A stretch of DNA of 64,000 bases from Zygnema cylindricum (GCA_037447655.1 JBBHKE010001106.1:124642-188641), one strand, 5' to 3'. Counted from the first letter of the stretch, positions 9,828-21,084 are shown. Notes: generated by a model not told the origin, from the letters alone. Numbers and translations: made by a program.

Positions 9828-10942
9828 TGAAATTCTATGGGCTCCATTGCCACACAGTATTCGCAGATCAAAAGAAGCTAATCTAGATAGTGCCGACTCG
9901 AATTTATATAAACCCATATGATTGACCCCTTGACAATCAAAACCCCATTAAAGCTTCACCCTTGTGAAATAAGTCTTTCTGTGTGCTCAGTTCCACCACA
10001 TAATGTAAAGTTAGAATATGAGATTTGGACACATTCACCCACTTTGGCTTTTCCTTAGAAATGCTGCCACCCTGGCAGGCAAACACTCTGACCGACTACA
10101 CCCCTGTGTAGCGTGGACTCCCTTGAGTCCGCAGCAAAAAGAATCACTGAATTTGGTCAACTAATTTAATAGACATGGCTGGCCAAAGTTTGCCTTTTAT
10201 ACAAGATGCTTTCTAGGAGAGGCGGCTACCTACCCAAAATATTCTAAGTCCTATTCCCTCTCTAAAACCCCTTCTACTGAAGTACGGCGCCAATCACAAG
10301 ACTGTACCGAATAGAGAAGTAAAGGCGTCGGTGTACTTTCTGTACGGCAGATGTACGACAGGCCATACAGGTGACATATGTCATTTCCGATCTTGTTGTC
10401 TTGCACTCCGAAAATTCCGCAACTACGTACGATGTCGCCACGTGTCATCCGGAGTGGCGGCGCCCGAAAACGCCAAGGCAGCCTTTCCGGAATCTCGGCT
10501 TGCACCACGGCCGTCGATTTCACATCGCTTTTTTATCCGGACCGTCGAAACAAATGTCGTAACATTTTTTTCGTGCGGCATAAAAGGTACAGCGCGTTCT
10601 ATGCCAAAGATTCCGTCCTTATACAAATACCTATCGTACCCTATATGTCCTAGCACTGATCCTAGTCTACAGGATAAAGTTGTCACCTACCGGCTAATCT
10701 AACAGAGGTGAAGTACCAGATCATATCTCGGAGCCGGCAGTCTTTTTGGTACAGACTAAGTAGTACCCTATTTTCTGTCATCTTAGACAACATAGGCAGC
10801 CATGGTTCTAGCTCTCTCTCCAGTCTTCAGTGACTACAACAAGTATGGGGACTGGAGAGTGGAGCGAGAAGCAGACTGCCTTTGCTTTATTTCTTCTTTT
10901 TATTTATCATATACAGACCTAGAAAATACATAACTTTCAACA
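9828..10942 (-). mobile_element. Solo LTR, C family, inside E1 integrase
   Basis: This 1115-bp LTR starts TGAAATTCTATGGG and ends TTTCAACA. The flanks are AGTTC (9823-9827) and AGTTG (10943-10947), a 5-bp duplication with one mismatch. Uninterrupted siblings read straight through this point. The U5 hairpins are at 10096-10111 and 10115-10130. In element sense a TATAAAAGG box corresponds to 10193-10201 and a G-box CACGTG to 10439-10444. Nearly the same LTR plus the same downstream integrase sequence recurs at 24931-26231. Confidence 0.9.
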
Positions 10943-12217
10943 AGTTGATGCTTCAGACTTTGTTTTTAGAAAGTATACTCTAGAGTATCTAGACCAATCA
11001 TCGGTTATTCTCATCATAAACATTTTTTCTCCGACCGAAGGTACATTTGCAGTTCCCCAAATATTTGTGTGGACCAAATCTAATACTTTCTCACCTGTAT
11101 ATGTGGCGGCTTTGGGAAAGGGAAGTCTGTGAGCCTTACCTTGAGCACAGCCACTACAATCATCTATCATTTCATTATCCCCAAACTGAATGCCTTCTAC
11201 TACCCCAAGCTTTTTCATTTCCCTCAACCTATCAAAATGTACATTCCCCAACCACGTATGCCAAATCATCAACTTAGGAACACTAACATAGTAAGCATTC
11301 TTCTTTTCATTACTCAGGTTAAGCCTAAACATTCCTTGGCTACCCTTATCTGCCGTGAAGTAAACATCATCCCCATACTTAGTTGTAAAGACTCCGTTTC
11401 TAGTGAAGGTATCAAACTCTTTGTCATCTAACACCGATGTAGAGAGAAGATTTTTATTTTGCTGAGGAATGTAGAGTACATTTGAGAATGTAAGTATAGA
11501 AGTCTTACCCTCCAGTAAGACTTTCAAATCTACTGATCCAATTAGATCTATAGTAACCACTCTCCCATCCCCATACTCTATCCATACAATAGGAATCTTT
11601 CTTAGCTAAGTGAAGAGTTGTTTATCACGACACATATGCATGGATGCACCTGAGTCGATGATCCATCCTTCCTTTGGAGCTTCCCGAATTGCTCCAAGGG
11701 CACATTTTTGTCTCCGAGGGATCTCCTTCTCCTCCAGATTCTCGTCAAGAAGAAGCTCCCCATCCTCCTCAGAAGACTCATCCTCGGTTTCTCTTGTCAC
11801 TTTTGTAACCAAAAGAGCCTTTTTCTTCCCTATGGAAGATTTCCTCCACGGTTCTCTTGGAGCCTCAACTCCGACAGCTTGACACAATCTACGATGAAGT
11901 ATCCCAGCTTTTTGCAAAAATGACAAAGACCCTTTGGGGGCCTCGGTCCTACAGAATGATCTCTTTTCCTTTTGTAAGGTTTCTTCGGGTCCTTCCCCCA
12001 TTGGTCCCCTTTTGCTGCTAGAGCTTGAATGCGCTTTCCTCCTCTCCTAATCTCCAATGTGTTTTCCTGCACAAGTAACATCCTGACCACTGTGTTCCAT
12101 TTTTATGAACTATCAGCCATTTCATGTACTCGGTACACTATGTTCTCGTACTCATCTGGTAACTTCATGATAAGGGTGTTAACTTTCATTTTCATTGTAC
12201 CTGTCCACCCGGCACTT
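10943..12217 (-). pseudogene. E1 integrase N-terminus, protease, gag C-terminus
   Basis: From the minus-strand 5' side: a gag zinc knuckle (CHFCKKLGYFIVDC, near 11900), the aspartic protease active site (WIIDSGASMHMC, near 11650), then the pre-integrase zinc domain (WH..LGNVHFD and CSGCAQGKAHRLPF, near 11120-11250), and the start of the integrase core (DLVHTNIWG, TDDWSRY). Stops and shifts break it. The gag N-terminus is separated from this part by the insertion of E2 at CACTT and resumes at 24070. Confidence 0.9.
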
Positions 12218-13236
12218 TGCAATTCTGTGTGCTCCATTGGACTACAAAATACAGGAAGCCTCTAGATAGTATTTAACTAACCCACTTTAAGCCACGACCA
12301 CTTCTGCCCAAGAAGGCAAACTGACAATATGACTGCACCCTTGTGCAGCCTGGACTCCCTTGAGTCTGTAGCAAAAAGAATCATTGAAAACGGCCAACCA
12401 ACCGATAAGTTATGAGGCACTAAAAAATGCCAATTTGTACAAACTCTCAAAGGGAGAGGTGACTACCTACCAAAATTTTCTAAGTCCTGATTCCTTCTAA
12501 TAACTTCTATCTACTGAAGTACGGACCAATCAAATTACTGTACCGTACCAAAAGGTACTACTGCCGGTGTACCTTTTGTACGGCCTATGTTCGACAAGGC
12601 TATTAAGTGGACGCGTGTCTGCTTTTTACTTGTCCGTACAATCCTCGGAATTGCAATGACCGAATGTCATCTCTCCACGTGGCTCCAGGTCATGCCACGT
12701 CACAAAACGCCAAGGTGACCATTCCGGGATTTCGGCGATGACATGCGCCGTCGGATTCGTAATGAGACGTAATCGTAGCCGTTATAATTACTTGCGAGAT
12801 ATTTGTTTCGCTGTCGAACAAATGCGAGGTATTCATTCTGAAATGATGTCGTACTAAAACTGTATCTATGCGCGCCGTATCTAGTTTTAGTTAAATGGAT
12901 TTCTTACACTCTAAATGTATATATATATCTATCACACTCTATAGCATTTAGCATTGGTCCTAGTCTAGTAGGATAAAGCTGACCGCTATCGGCCAACTTG
13001 ACGAACCGAAGGTACCGGGTTCAAATCCCTGGTCCGTCAGTACTATTTTTAGTAGCCTACTAAAAATAACTGCCTGTTGAACTAAGGCAACCATGGATCA
13101 TCCACCCTCTCTATCCTTCAGTGACTACAACAAGTAAAGGGGCTAGAGAGAGGTGGTGGAGGCAAGCTGTCAGTCCTTTTCTTTTCCTAACATATTTAAA
13201 CCTAGAAAATACTATAGAAATCTATGAATTTCAACA
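12218..13236 (-). mobile_element. 3' LTR of E2
   Basis: A 1019-bp LTR. U5 hairpin CTGCAC-CCTT-GTGCAG lies at 12333-12348, followed by GGACTC-CCTT-GAGTC at 12352-12366. A GTAC-rich palindrome cluster spans about 12540-12597. A G-box CACGTG is at 12676-12681, with CCACGTCA at 12695-12702 (TGACGTGG in sense). The best tRNA-like module of the window is at 12961-13028. The polypurine tract follows the LTR end. Confidence 0.9.
12961..13028 (+). promoter_or_regulatory. tRNA-like A/B-box module in E2 LTR (antisense)
   Basis: TAGTCTAGTAGG (12961-12972) fits the A-box consensus TRGYNNAGYNGG at every position. GGTTCAAATCC (13018-13028) fits the B box. The spacing is 57 bp, as expected for a tRNA with a long variable arm. 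A T-arm-like stem-loop surrounds the B box. An acceptor stem is not convincing, so this is a tRNA-like relic or promoter and not a tRNA gene. Confidence 0.6.
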
Positions 13237-13288
13237 CTCCCTTTATTTTCTAGTCTAATTTTAATTTTTCTTTCAATCCGCATTTCTC

Positions 13289-13978
13289 TTAACAATATTT
13301 TAATTCAGGAGAGGGCACTGGTTTGGTCATCATGTCAGCCACCATTTCTTCATCAGGTTTATGCACAAGATTTAAAATTTTATTTTCAACTTTTTCTCTT
13401 ACGAAGCTTAATCTTATGTCCATATGTTTTGCTTTGAAATGGTGTTTTGGATTGGCTGCGATTGCGATTGCAGCTTGATTATCGCAAAAGATTTCATGCA
13501 CTCCCTCTTTCATATATCCCAGTTCTTGCAACAATGACTTCACCCACATTAGTTCTTTTACTGTTGAACATGACGCCATATACTCAGCCTTCATAGTAGA
13601 CTAAGCAACCACCTTTTGTTGTTTATTGCTCTAACAACAAGCTCCTTCCCCCACATACAAAACATATCCAGAAGTGCATCTTCTTATAGGTGCATCCCCA
13701 TAACTGGCATCACTCCAAGGTGTGATATCAGTGTGCTCCCCTCCCAAATGCAACCATAATTCTCGGGTTCCAACCAGATATCTCATGACTCTCTTTGGTG
13801 CCTCCCAGTCTCTCTTCCTAGGATCATTAAGACTTCTACTGAGTACTCCAACTGCTGCCGCTATATCCGGCCTGGTACAGTTCATAAAATAAATTAAACT
13901 TTCTACGACCTGTCTATAAGGGATAGACTTCATAAACTCTCTCTCCTCTGGACTCATCTGATCATCTAAGATCATCAC
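13289..13978 (-). pseudogene. E2 RNase H domain
   Basis: Two open pieces (13289-13594 and 13631-13978), separated by a stop, hold the Ty1/copia RNase H. The motifs are RPDIAAAVGVLSRSL, WSDASYGDAP, and a KAEYMASCS where siblings have MEAEYMASCS. FCDNQAAIAI and KHMDIRLSFVREK follow, then the terminal MVADMMTKP. The domain would degrade the RNA template during cDNA synthesis. The MEAEY to KAEY change removes a conserved position next to the catalytic glutamate. Confidence 0.88.
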
Positions 13979-13986
13979 TCCTCCTT

Positions 13987-15087
13987 CTACACCTCATCAC
14001 TTATTTTTTTCAAGTCCATGGGAGTGGTACAACTGTTAGCATTTTCCATCTGGAATTTCTCAAGCATATTACCTATTGCTTCTTTCTGAGTAAGTCTGAT
14101 AATCTTCTTCCCCCTATCTCTCTCCATTTGGATCCCCAAAATATATTTTGCCTCCCCAAAATCCTTCATATCAAATCTGCCCCTAAGATCTTTCTTTAGC
14201 CTATTGATATTCTTTAAAGACTTACTTAACAAAAGCAGATCATCCACATAAATTGCAATAAAAATGACACCATTCTCATCTTGAAACATAAAGATAGAAT
14301 GGTCAGAGTTGATCCGGATGTATCCCAGATCGGTGAGAAACTCATCTTGTTTCTTATTCCACTGTCGGGGAGCCTGTTTCAGTCCATATAAGGACTTTAT
14401 GAGCCTGCAGACCTTGCTCTCTTCTCCTTCTTCCACAAACCCCTCTGGTTGCCTCATAAAAATTTCTTCCTCTAACTCACCATTAAGAAAAGCAGTCTTA
14501 ATGTCCATCTGGTGTATTTCCATGTCTTCCGCTGCCGCCAGACTGAGGAGAATCCTTACCGATGGGAACCGAACAACTGGAGCATAGTTCTCCTCATAGT
14601 CATTCCCCTCTTTTTGGGTGAACCCCTTCGCTACCAATCGAGCCTTATACCTCTCAATTGTATTATCTAGGTTCAGTTTTAGTTTAAATACCCATTTACA
14701 CCCAATAGGTTTTCTGTCTGGAGGACAATCCGCTAGTTCCCAAGTATTTGCTTCCATGATAGAAGCCATCTCATCGTTTATGGCTCTAATCCATCTTTCT
14801 TTCTCTGGACTATTCACTGCCTCCGAGAAAGACAGAGGCTCATCTGGGTGAGACAGCTTAGTTACATTATGAGCGGCCTGTTTTTCTTGTATCCTTTTGC
14901 TGCTCCTCTTTCCTCCCTCAAACTCCGAAGATGGAATGGATGGAAGTCTTGGGGGTCTTTTCACTGTCTCATCGGCTCCCCTGTCCATGGAAGCCGGTTC
15001 CGTTCCCGCTTCTTCTGTGTCCTCGAAATCCATAGGAGAGGTTTTGCGGTGAGTCTCCCTTATCTCGTATCTCTCCTGAATCTGCAA
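13987..15087 (-). pseudogene. E2 reverse transcriptase domain (366-residue open frame)
   Basis: The longest intact RT stretch among the B-family copies. It opens with the integrase-RT linker rich in acidic residues and RRSSKR-like basic patches. It continues with NTWELADCPPDRKPIGCKWV, ARLVAKGFTQKEG, the motif A region MDIKTAFLNGELEEEIFM, LKQAPRQWNK, and the catalytic YVDD in IAIYVDDLLLLSKS, ending in GEAKYILGIQMERDRGKK. A frame break near 13985 cuts it from RNase H. The RT motifs themselves look intact. Confidence 0.9.
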
Positions 15088-15703
15088 TCACGGTTTCACC
15101 CATGTCTCTTTCGAGAACAACCGAGTTCTCATCACTTTCGGACTCAAATCGAATTCTTATCTTCTTTGTATATTTGAAGGGGTCAAATGACTTCCCTTCA
15201 TCCATGACAACTAAGTGTTTGACCAGAATGATGTCTTTCTTTGCTAAGTCATAGACTCTATATCCCTTAACATCCTCATCATATCCCACAAAGTATCCAG
15301 GTTTTCCCTTACCATATAGTTTCCAGTTTTTCCTATCCGTGTCAAGACTGTAAACTTGGCTACCAAATACTTTAAGGTGTGAGATATCTGGTTTCCTTCC
15401 AACCCATCTCTCATAAGGTGTCACTCCCTTTACAGCTGAGGTAAGGACTCTATTCCTAATGTAGTTGGCACAGTTCATTGCTTCTGCCCAAAATCTCTTT
15501 CCTATTTTCTTGTCTGCCAACATACTGGGTACACTATCTCCTAGTGTTCGATTCAACCTCTCAGCTACCCCATTTTGTTCCGGGTTATATGGTACAGTTT
15601 TTTGGTGCTGCACTCCCTCATTTCTCAGATATTCCTCAAACTCGTTAGAGGTATATTCCCCCCCATTATCACTCCTTATCCTCTTAATGGGGGTTTCATG
15701 CAA
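14969..15703 (-). pseudogene. E2 integrase catalytic core and C-terminal region
   Basis: It contains KRIRSDNGGEYTSNEFEEYL (second catalytic Asp), YNPEQNGVAERLNRTL with the catalytic Glu, FWAEAMNCANYIRNR, YERWVGRKPDISHLKVFG, and the GKGKPGYFVGYDEDVKGYRVYD block typical of plant copia integrases. It overlaps the RT frame by a frameshift near 15030. The piece carrying the first catalytic Asp is in the upstream frame that ends at 15839. Confidence 0.9.
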
Positions 15704-15838
15704 CTTCTCACTCCAAGCTTTATATTCCTTGAAGTAAGTTGATGCTTCCGATTTTGTTTTCAGAAATTAGACTAAAGAGTATCTAGACCAGTCATCAGTT
15801 ATTGTCATCATAAACCTCTTTCCTCCAACCGAAGGTAC

Positions 15839-16915
15839 TTATGCAGGTCCCCAAATATCTGTGTGGACCAAATCTAACACTTTCTCACCTCTATACATGG
15901 CGGCTTTGGGAAAGGGAAGTCTATGAGCCTTACCTTGAGCACAACCACTACAATCATCCATCATTTCATTATCCTCAAACTGAATGCCATCTACTAATCG
16001 AAGCCTTTTCATTTCCCTCAACCTATCAAAATGCACATGCCCCAACCGCTTATGCCAAATCATCACCTTAGGAACACAAACATAGTAAGCATTCTTCTTT
16101 TCATTACTCAGGTTAAGCCTAAACATTCCTTGGCTACCCTTATCTGTTGTGAAGTAAACTTCATTCCCATACTTAGCTGTAAAGACTCCCTTTCTGGTGA
16201 AGGTATCAAACTCTTTGTCATCTAACACAGACGTAGAGACAAGATTTTTACTCAGCTGAGGAATGTAAAGTACATCTGAGAATGTAAGTATAGAAGTTTT
16301 ACCCTCCACTAAGACTTTCAGATCTACTGATCCCACTAGATCTGTAGTAACCACTCTCCCATCCCCAAACTCTATCTCTACAGTAGGAATCTTTGTTAGC
16401 TTAGTGAAGAGTTCTTTATCACGACACATATGCATGGATGCACGTGAGTCGATGATCCATCCTTCCTCGGGAGCATCCTGAATTGCTCCAAGGGCACACT
16501 TCTGCCTCTGAGGGATCTCCTTCTCCTCCAGACTCTCGTCAAAAAAAAGCTCCCCATCCTCCTCAGAGGAATCATCCTCTGTTTTTCCTGACACTTTTGT
16601 AACCACAAGTGCCTTTTTCTTCCCTCCGGAAGAACCCCCTCCACGGTTCTCTTGGAGCCTCATTTCTAATAATTTGAGACAATCTGCAATAAAGTGTCCC
16701 GGCTTTTTGCAATAATGACAAAGACCCTTTGGGGGCCTCTGTCCCCCATAATGATCTCTTTCCCCTCTATAAGGTTTCTTCGGGTCCTTCCCCCATCGGT
16801 CCCCTCCTGCTGCTAGAGCTTGAATGCTCTTTCCTCCTCTCCTAATCTCCATTGTGTTTTCCTGCACAAGTATCATCCTGACTACTGTGTTCCATTTCCA
16901 TGAACTATCAGGCAT
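15839..16915 (-). pseudogene. E2 gag C-terminus, protease and pre-integrase (358-residue frame)
   Basis: Domains in order: a basic linker, the CCHC zinc knuckle CHYCKKPGHFIADC (about residues 57-70), an acidic stretch, the protease active site WIIDSRASMHMC (DSGAS changed to DSRAS, which would probably disable it), the protease body, then WHKRLGHVHFDRL and CSGCAQGKAHRLPF of the integrase zinc domain, ending in DLVHTDIWGPA. Protease and integrase are fused in one frame with gag, as usual in Ty1/copia. Confidence 0.88.
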
Positions 16916-16918
16916 TCC

Positions 16919-17573
16919 CTATTTTCGGTACACTAAGTTTTCGAACTTTTCTGGTAATTTCATGATAAGGGTGTTAACTTTCATTTTCATTGTGCCTGTC
17001 CACCCGGCACTTTCCATTTCCATATACAAACAAGAAAGATCATTACTGTAATCTAACATCTTTCCTCCTTTGTAAGTGTAACTCAATAGCTTTTGCTCAG
17101 CGTACTGGAGCTCCTGAATAGTTCCAGCTCTATAAATCTCCACCAAACTCTCCCACAATTCTTCGGCCTTGTAAATGTGAAGATGAGGAGTGGCCAAACC
17201 TTGAGTGAGCTGCCTCAGAATGAAGTTCTTGGCAGCCATGTTTGCATCCTCCCATATTTGAGTATCGTTCTTCGTGGTCTTGATAGTCGCCGCTCCCAGT
17301 ACTGTGGCAATACGAGTGAGGGGTGTCTCCTTCCGTTTCTCCTTTTCGGACACACTACTTTCCCCATCATCTGCCTCCTCCGCTGAAGCAGCCTTTGTTG
17401 TAGAAAACCTTACTCCCCCAAATCCTGGTGGAGTTCCCGAAGGTGGATGTTTCACTTGTCCACTGACGATACCCTTGTATCGTTTTTCACACAAAGCTCC
17501 CATCATCATGGCTTCCCAATAGATGAACCCAGATCCATTGAAGGTGGGCACCCAAGAGGGTGGGCCTATAACG
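16919..17573 (-). pseudogene. E2 gag N-terminal domain
   Basis: The frame begins at the primer-binding site with GPPSWVPTFNGSGFIYWEAMMM, where the usual ATG is ATA. The gag body follows: NMAAKNFILRQLTQGLATPH, ELWESLVEIYRAGTIQELQ, MLDYSNDLSCLYMEME and LIMKLPEKFENLVYR. These are the family features of the UBN2/Retrotran_gag type (DUF4219-like N-terminus). A stop separates it from the zinc-knuckle frame downstream. Confidence 0.85.
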
Positions 17574-17995
17574 TGCAATTATGTGTCCTCCATTGGACTA
17601 CAGAATATAGGAAGCCTCTAGATAGTATTTAACTAACCCACTTTAAGCCACAACCACTTCTTCCCAAGAAGGCAAACTGACAATTTAACTGCACCCATGT
17701 GCAGCATGGACTCCCATGAGTCCGTAGCAAAAAGAATCACTGAAAACGGCCAACCAGCCGATAAGTTATGAGGCACTAAAAAAGGCCAATTTGTACAAAC
17801 TCACAAAGGGAGAGGTGACTACCTACCAAAATTTTCTAAGTCCTGATTCCTTCTAATAACTACTATCTACTAAAATACGAACCAATCAAATTACTGTACC
17901 GTACCAAAAGGTACTAATGCCGGTGTACCTTTTGTACGGCCTATGTACGACAAGGCTATTAAGTGGACGCGTGTCTACTTTTTACTTGTCCGTAC
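17574..17995 (-). mobile_element. 5' LTR of E2, outer part
   Basis: The LTR starts TGCAATTATG at the PBS side and is cut at CGTAC (17991-17995) by element C1. The remainder is 23475-24069. The neighbouring PBS at about 17560 reads GTGGGCCTATAAC, with the anticodon CAT position mutated. Confidence 0.88.
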
Positions 17996-19052
17996 TGAAA
18001 TTCTATGGGCTCCATAGCCCACAGAATTCGCAGATCTAAAAGAAACTAATCTAGATAGTGCCGACTCCAAGTTGATATAAACCCAAATGAATGATCCCTT
18101 AACAATCAAAACCCCAATACACCTTCAACCTTGTGAAGAGAAGACCTTTTGTGTGCTCAGTTCCACCACATAATGGAAAGCTTGAATATGTGTTTTGGAC
18201 AATACTCCCCACTTTGACTTTCCCACTAAATAAGTGCCACCCTGGCACGCAAAGACTCTGACCGACTACACCCCTGTGTAGCTTAGACTCCCCTGAGTCC
18301 GCAGCAAAAAGAATCACTGAATTTGCTCACCCGAGCATTAAGTTATGGCTGGTCAAAGATGACCTTTATAGTTACAAGCTCTCTTAGAGAGAGGTACCTA
18401 AATATCACTAAGTCTTGGTCTGCCTACTCACGACTACCTACTACTAAACCCTAGTCCAATAGGAACACTATAAAGTACAAGAAGGTACAATGGGCGATGT
18501 ACTTATTGTACGTCCATTGTACGACAAGGTGTACAAGGTGACACCTGTCAAATCGGAAGCCATGGTTCCTCCTCCCATCTTCTCCGGTATCAAATAATGT
18601 GGCGCCACGTGGCACCGCGTGACGCTATCTCCGTATGCCGCCAAAAGCTCACTTCGCGTGGCGGCTATAATGCCGGCCGTCCGATCAAAACATATTTTAC
18701 ATGGTTCAGATTCGCGTACATGCATGAATTGCTCCTTTTGGTTAGTGTGCTGTTAAGTAGCTGTTGCGTTAATGTTTATATATCTTTGAAACCCGTCACG
18801 TGTATCGTTTCGGTAACGCCTTATTGGATAAGGCTTACGTCTACATAGCAAACCATAGACCCAGGTTCAAATCCGGTTTAGAGCAGCATATTGGCCACCT
18901 ATCAGTTTTTGCTTGTTTCTTCTTTTTGACTATGGGGGCAGCCATGGCTATCTTTGTCTTCCAGTGACTACGACAAGTATGGATGACTTAGACAAGACCA
19001 TCTAACAAACACATAGAATAAATTCAGACCTAGAAAATACACAAATTTAACA
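17996..19052 (-). mobile_element. 3' LTR of C1
   Basis: A 1057-bp LTR starting TGAAATTCTATGGG and ending ATTTAACA. A perfect B box GGTTCAAATCC is at 18864-18874. A weaker A-box-like CGCCTTATTGG at 18817-18827, followed by GATAAGGC as in a tRNA D-arm, lies 47 bp before it. Confidence 0.9.
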
Positions 19053-19126
19053 CTCCCCTTATTTTTTAGTCTTCTATTGCGTCAACTCCCACTAAATAAA
19101 AACAACAAAAACAAAATCCCCTTTTT

Positions 19127-20120
19127 TTACGTTCTTTTCCTATAATTAAACTTTAAGAATATACCCTCATATTTTAAAAGGTCTATTAGATGAGCTGAAA
19201 TTAACATTCCATCTTGCTGATCACACATTTTATTTAACATCTCACTTTTTATAAATCCGAGCAAAGATTTTATCCACCTCATCACTTTTCCATCCACACA
19301 AAATCCGATTTCCCTCTTGCAATTCAAGCAGCCAGCCACATCCTCAATCTGCAACACACAACACACACCCCGATGCTAACCCTTTTACAGGCGCATCTTC
19401 ATAGATGGCATCACTCCCATTAGTGATGTCAAGTCCATTACCCCCCAAATTTTTCGAAAAAACAAGTATCCCCGCTAAGTTCCTCATAAGATCTACGTCT
19501 TCCGTACTCATATTTTTATCCTTGATACTCATCCCATTTTTTGAACTTTCCTCACTCTCTCCCAAGGAATTCTTTCCGCTATCACTTTCTATTTTTATTC
19601 CCAATAAATATTTCTCCTCCCCTAAACCTTTCATTAAATATTCCTCTTCTCCACTATCTTTTAAAACCCCCTCTAGATTTACTCCTCCCCTTTCCTCGGA
19701 ATCCGTTGAAGTCTCCCTTTGCGACCAGTTTTCTGTTTCCAAAATATCTATAAAATTATCCTCATTATTTTTACTTTTCCCTTTTTCAATTATAGATTCT
19801 AGATCTGACTTACTCATTTCTAAGTTATACTTTTTACACTCCTTGACATCTTCATCATTTCTAACTCCCTCAAGTACCTCCCTTCCCTTTACTTCCCTTA
19901 TTCCTCCAAAAGCACATCGTTGCTTTCGTGTAATTTTTGTGTACTTCTCTCTCTTCTCCATTCTACCGATGTGAAGAAGCTCCAATATTTCTTCATCCTC
20001 TTTCTCCTCTTCCCCTTCTTCCTCCTCTTTCACATTCCAACTTCTAAGTTCTTCCAAGCAAGGACACTCTTCTATATAGTGACCCAGTTCTCTACAAAAG
20101 AAGCAAACACCCTTTTTCAA
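19127..20120 (-). pseudogene. C1 zinc knuckle with collapsed pol remnant
   Basis: The 258-residue frame (19344-20120) starts with zinc knuckle CFFCRELGHYIEEC and runs through a Glu/Lys-rich linker. It then shows short pieces matching sibling pol in order: QRCAFGGIRE (before the protease), GEEKYLLGIKIESD (RT, sibling GEAKYILGIQMERD), MSTEDVDLMRNLAG, and DITNGSDAIYEDAPVKGLAS (RNase H). A second frame (19127-19366) continues with MRWIKSLL and LISAHLIDLL, matching the RNase H end. The protease active site, integrase and YVDD are all gone. Repeated deletions have left a compact, mostly in-frame relic that may or may not be translated. Confidence 0.75.
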
Positions 20121-20287
20121 AGCTCCCCTTTCTTTTCCTCTCCCTCTCTTTCCACCAAAGTTCCGATAAGGTTTACCTTTGTCTTTCTTCCTCTCATCAC
20201 GCTTCCGCTCGTCACCGCTGTTCCTCTCATCACGCTTCCGCCAATCACCACCGTTCCTCTCATCACGCTTCCGCCAATCACCACCAA

Positions 20288-21084
20288 CTATAAAGGCAGT
20301 ACCCTCTCACTTCCCCTACGAAGCTCCAAAGTGCTTTCCCTCACAAGAATTATCCCCATGGTAAAGCTCCAAGTCCATAAGGAGCCATCCATTGCCTGCA
20401 TACGATTACTGATGTTTTCGTACTCATCTGGGAGTTTCATGAGTAGTGTATTGATCTTTCTCTCCTCATATTCTACATACCCCGCACTAGCAAGCTCAAC
20501 ATATAACGCAGCAATATCATTGCAAAACTCTATCATGTTACCGCCTTTATAAACATAGGCCTCTATTTCCTGCTTTACTAACTGCTGCCTCTGAATAGTC
20601 TCACTCTTATAAATCTGCCTTAGTGTTTCCCATATTTCCGAAGACATGGTAAGACTTAAAAGAGTGATAGCTATGGACTTAGACACATATCTAAGTATAA
20701 GATGTTTTGCTATAGTGTTTTTATACTCCCAAATTTTACTATCATTTACTTCAGTTTTACTTATAACCCCTCTAAGTGAAGATGTGGCGGAGAGCATAGC
20801 TCCCCTCACCATAAGTGTCCCTTTATCCTTCTCCCCTTTTTCCCCATCCACGAAAAGGTTTTTCCCTTCACCTTTTGATTCATCTGAACTCCTGTTGATA
20901 TTCTGGGCAGCCTCAAATGATTCTCCATAGTAACCTCCTCCAAAGCCAGGTGGCGGACATCTCACTTGTCCCGAAACAATTCCCCATAAGTGCTTCTCGA
21001 AAAAGCAATCCCTCCAAAATAAACTCCAAATAAGTGAAGTCTTTTCCATCGAACATAGGCACCCTAGATGGTGGGCCCATAACC
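20288..21084 (-). pseudogene. C1 gag
   Basis: A C-family gag, 253 residues open from 21049, with a short upstream frame (to 21128) reading MEPIEFQVMGPPSRVPMFDG across the LTR end and PBS. A frameshift near 21000 separates the two. The core shows KTEVNDSKIWEYKNTIAKHL, SSEIWETLRQIYKSETIQ, YVYKGGNMIEFCNDIAALY and LLMKLPDEYENISNRMQAMD, homologous to the B-family gag. Gag is the best-preserved part of C1. Confidence 0.85.
21069..21084 (-). promoter_or_regulatory. C1 primer-binding site (half-tRNA-iMet)
   Basis: TGGTGGGCCCATAACC, 16 bases directly next to the LTR, matches the anticodon arm of plant initiator tRNA-Met, with CAT as the anticodon. On the sense strand this gives GGTTATGGGCCCACCA. The ATG in it is in frame with gag. 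No match to the tRNA 3' end (TGGTATCAGAGC) is present. Confidence 0.85.

Noticed and set aside
9828-10942. LTR at 9828 as the 3' LTR of the C fragment at 24281-26048
   Set aside because: Both LTRs are followed by the same AGTTG and integrase text, which fits duplication of one insertion better than two ends of one element.
12961-13040. Genuine tRNA genes in the LTRs
   Set aside because: A and B boxes are good, but no acceptor stem pairs convincingly and the T stem has a mismatch. Called tRNA-like modules instead.
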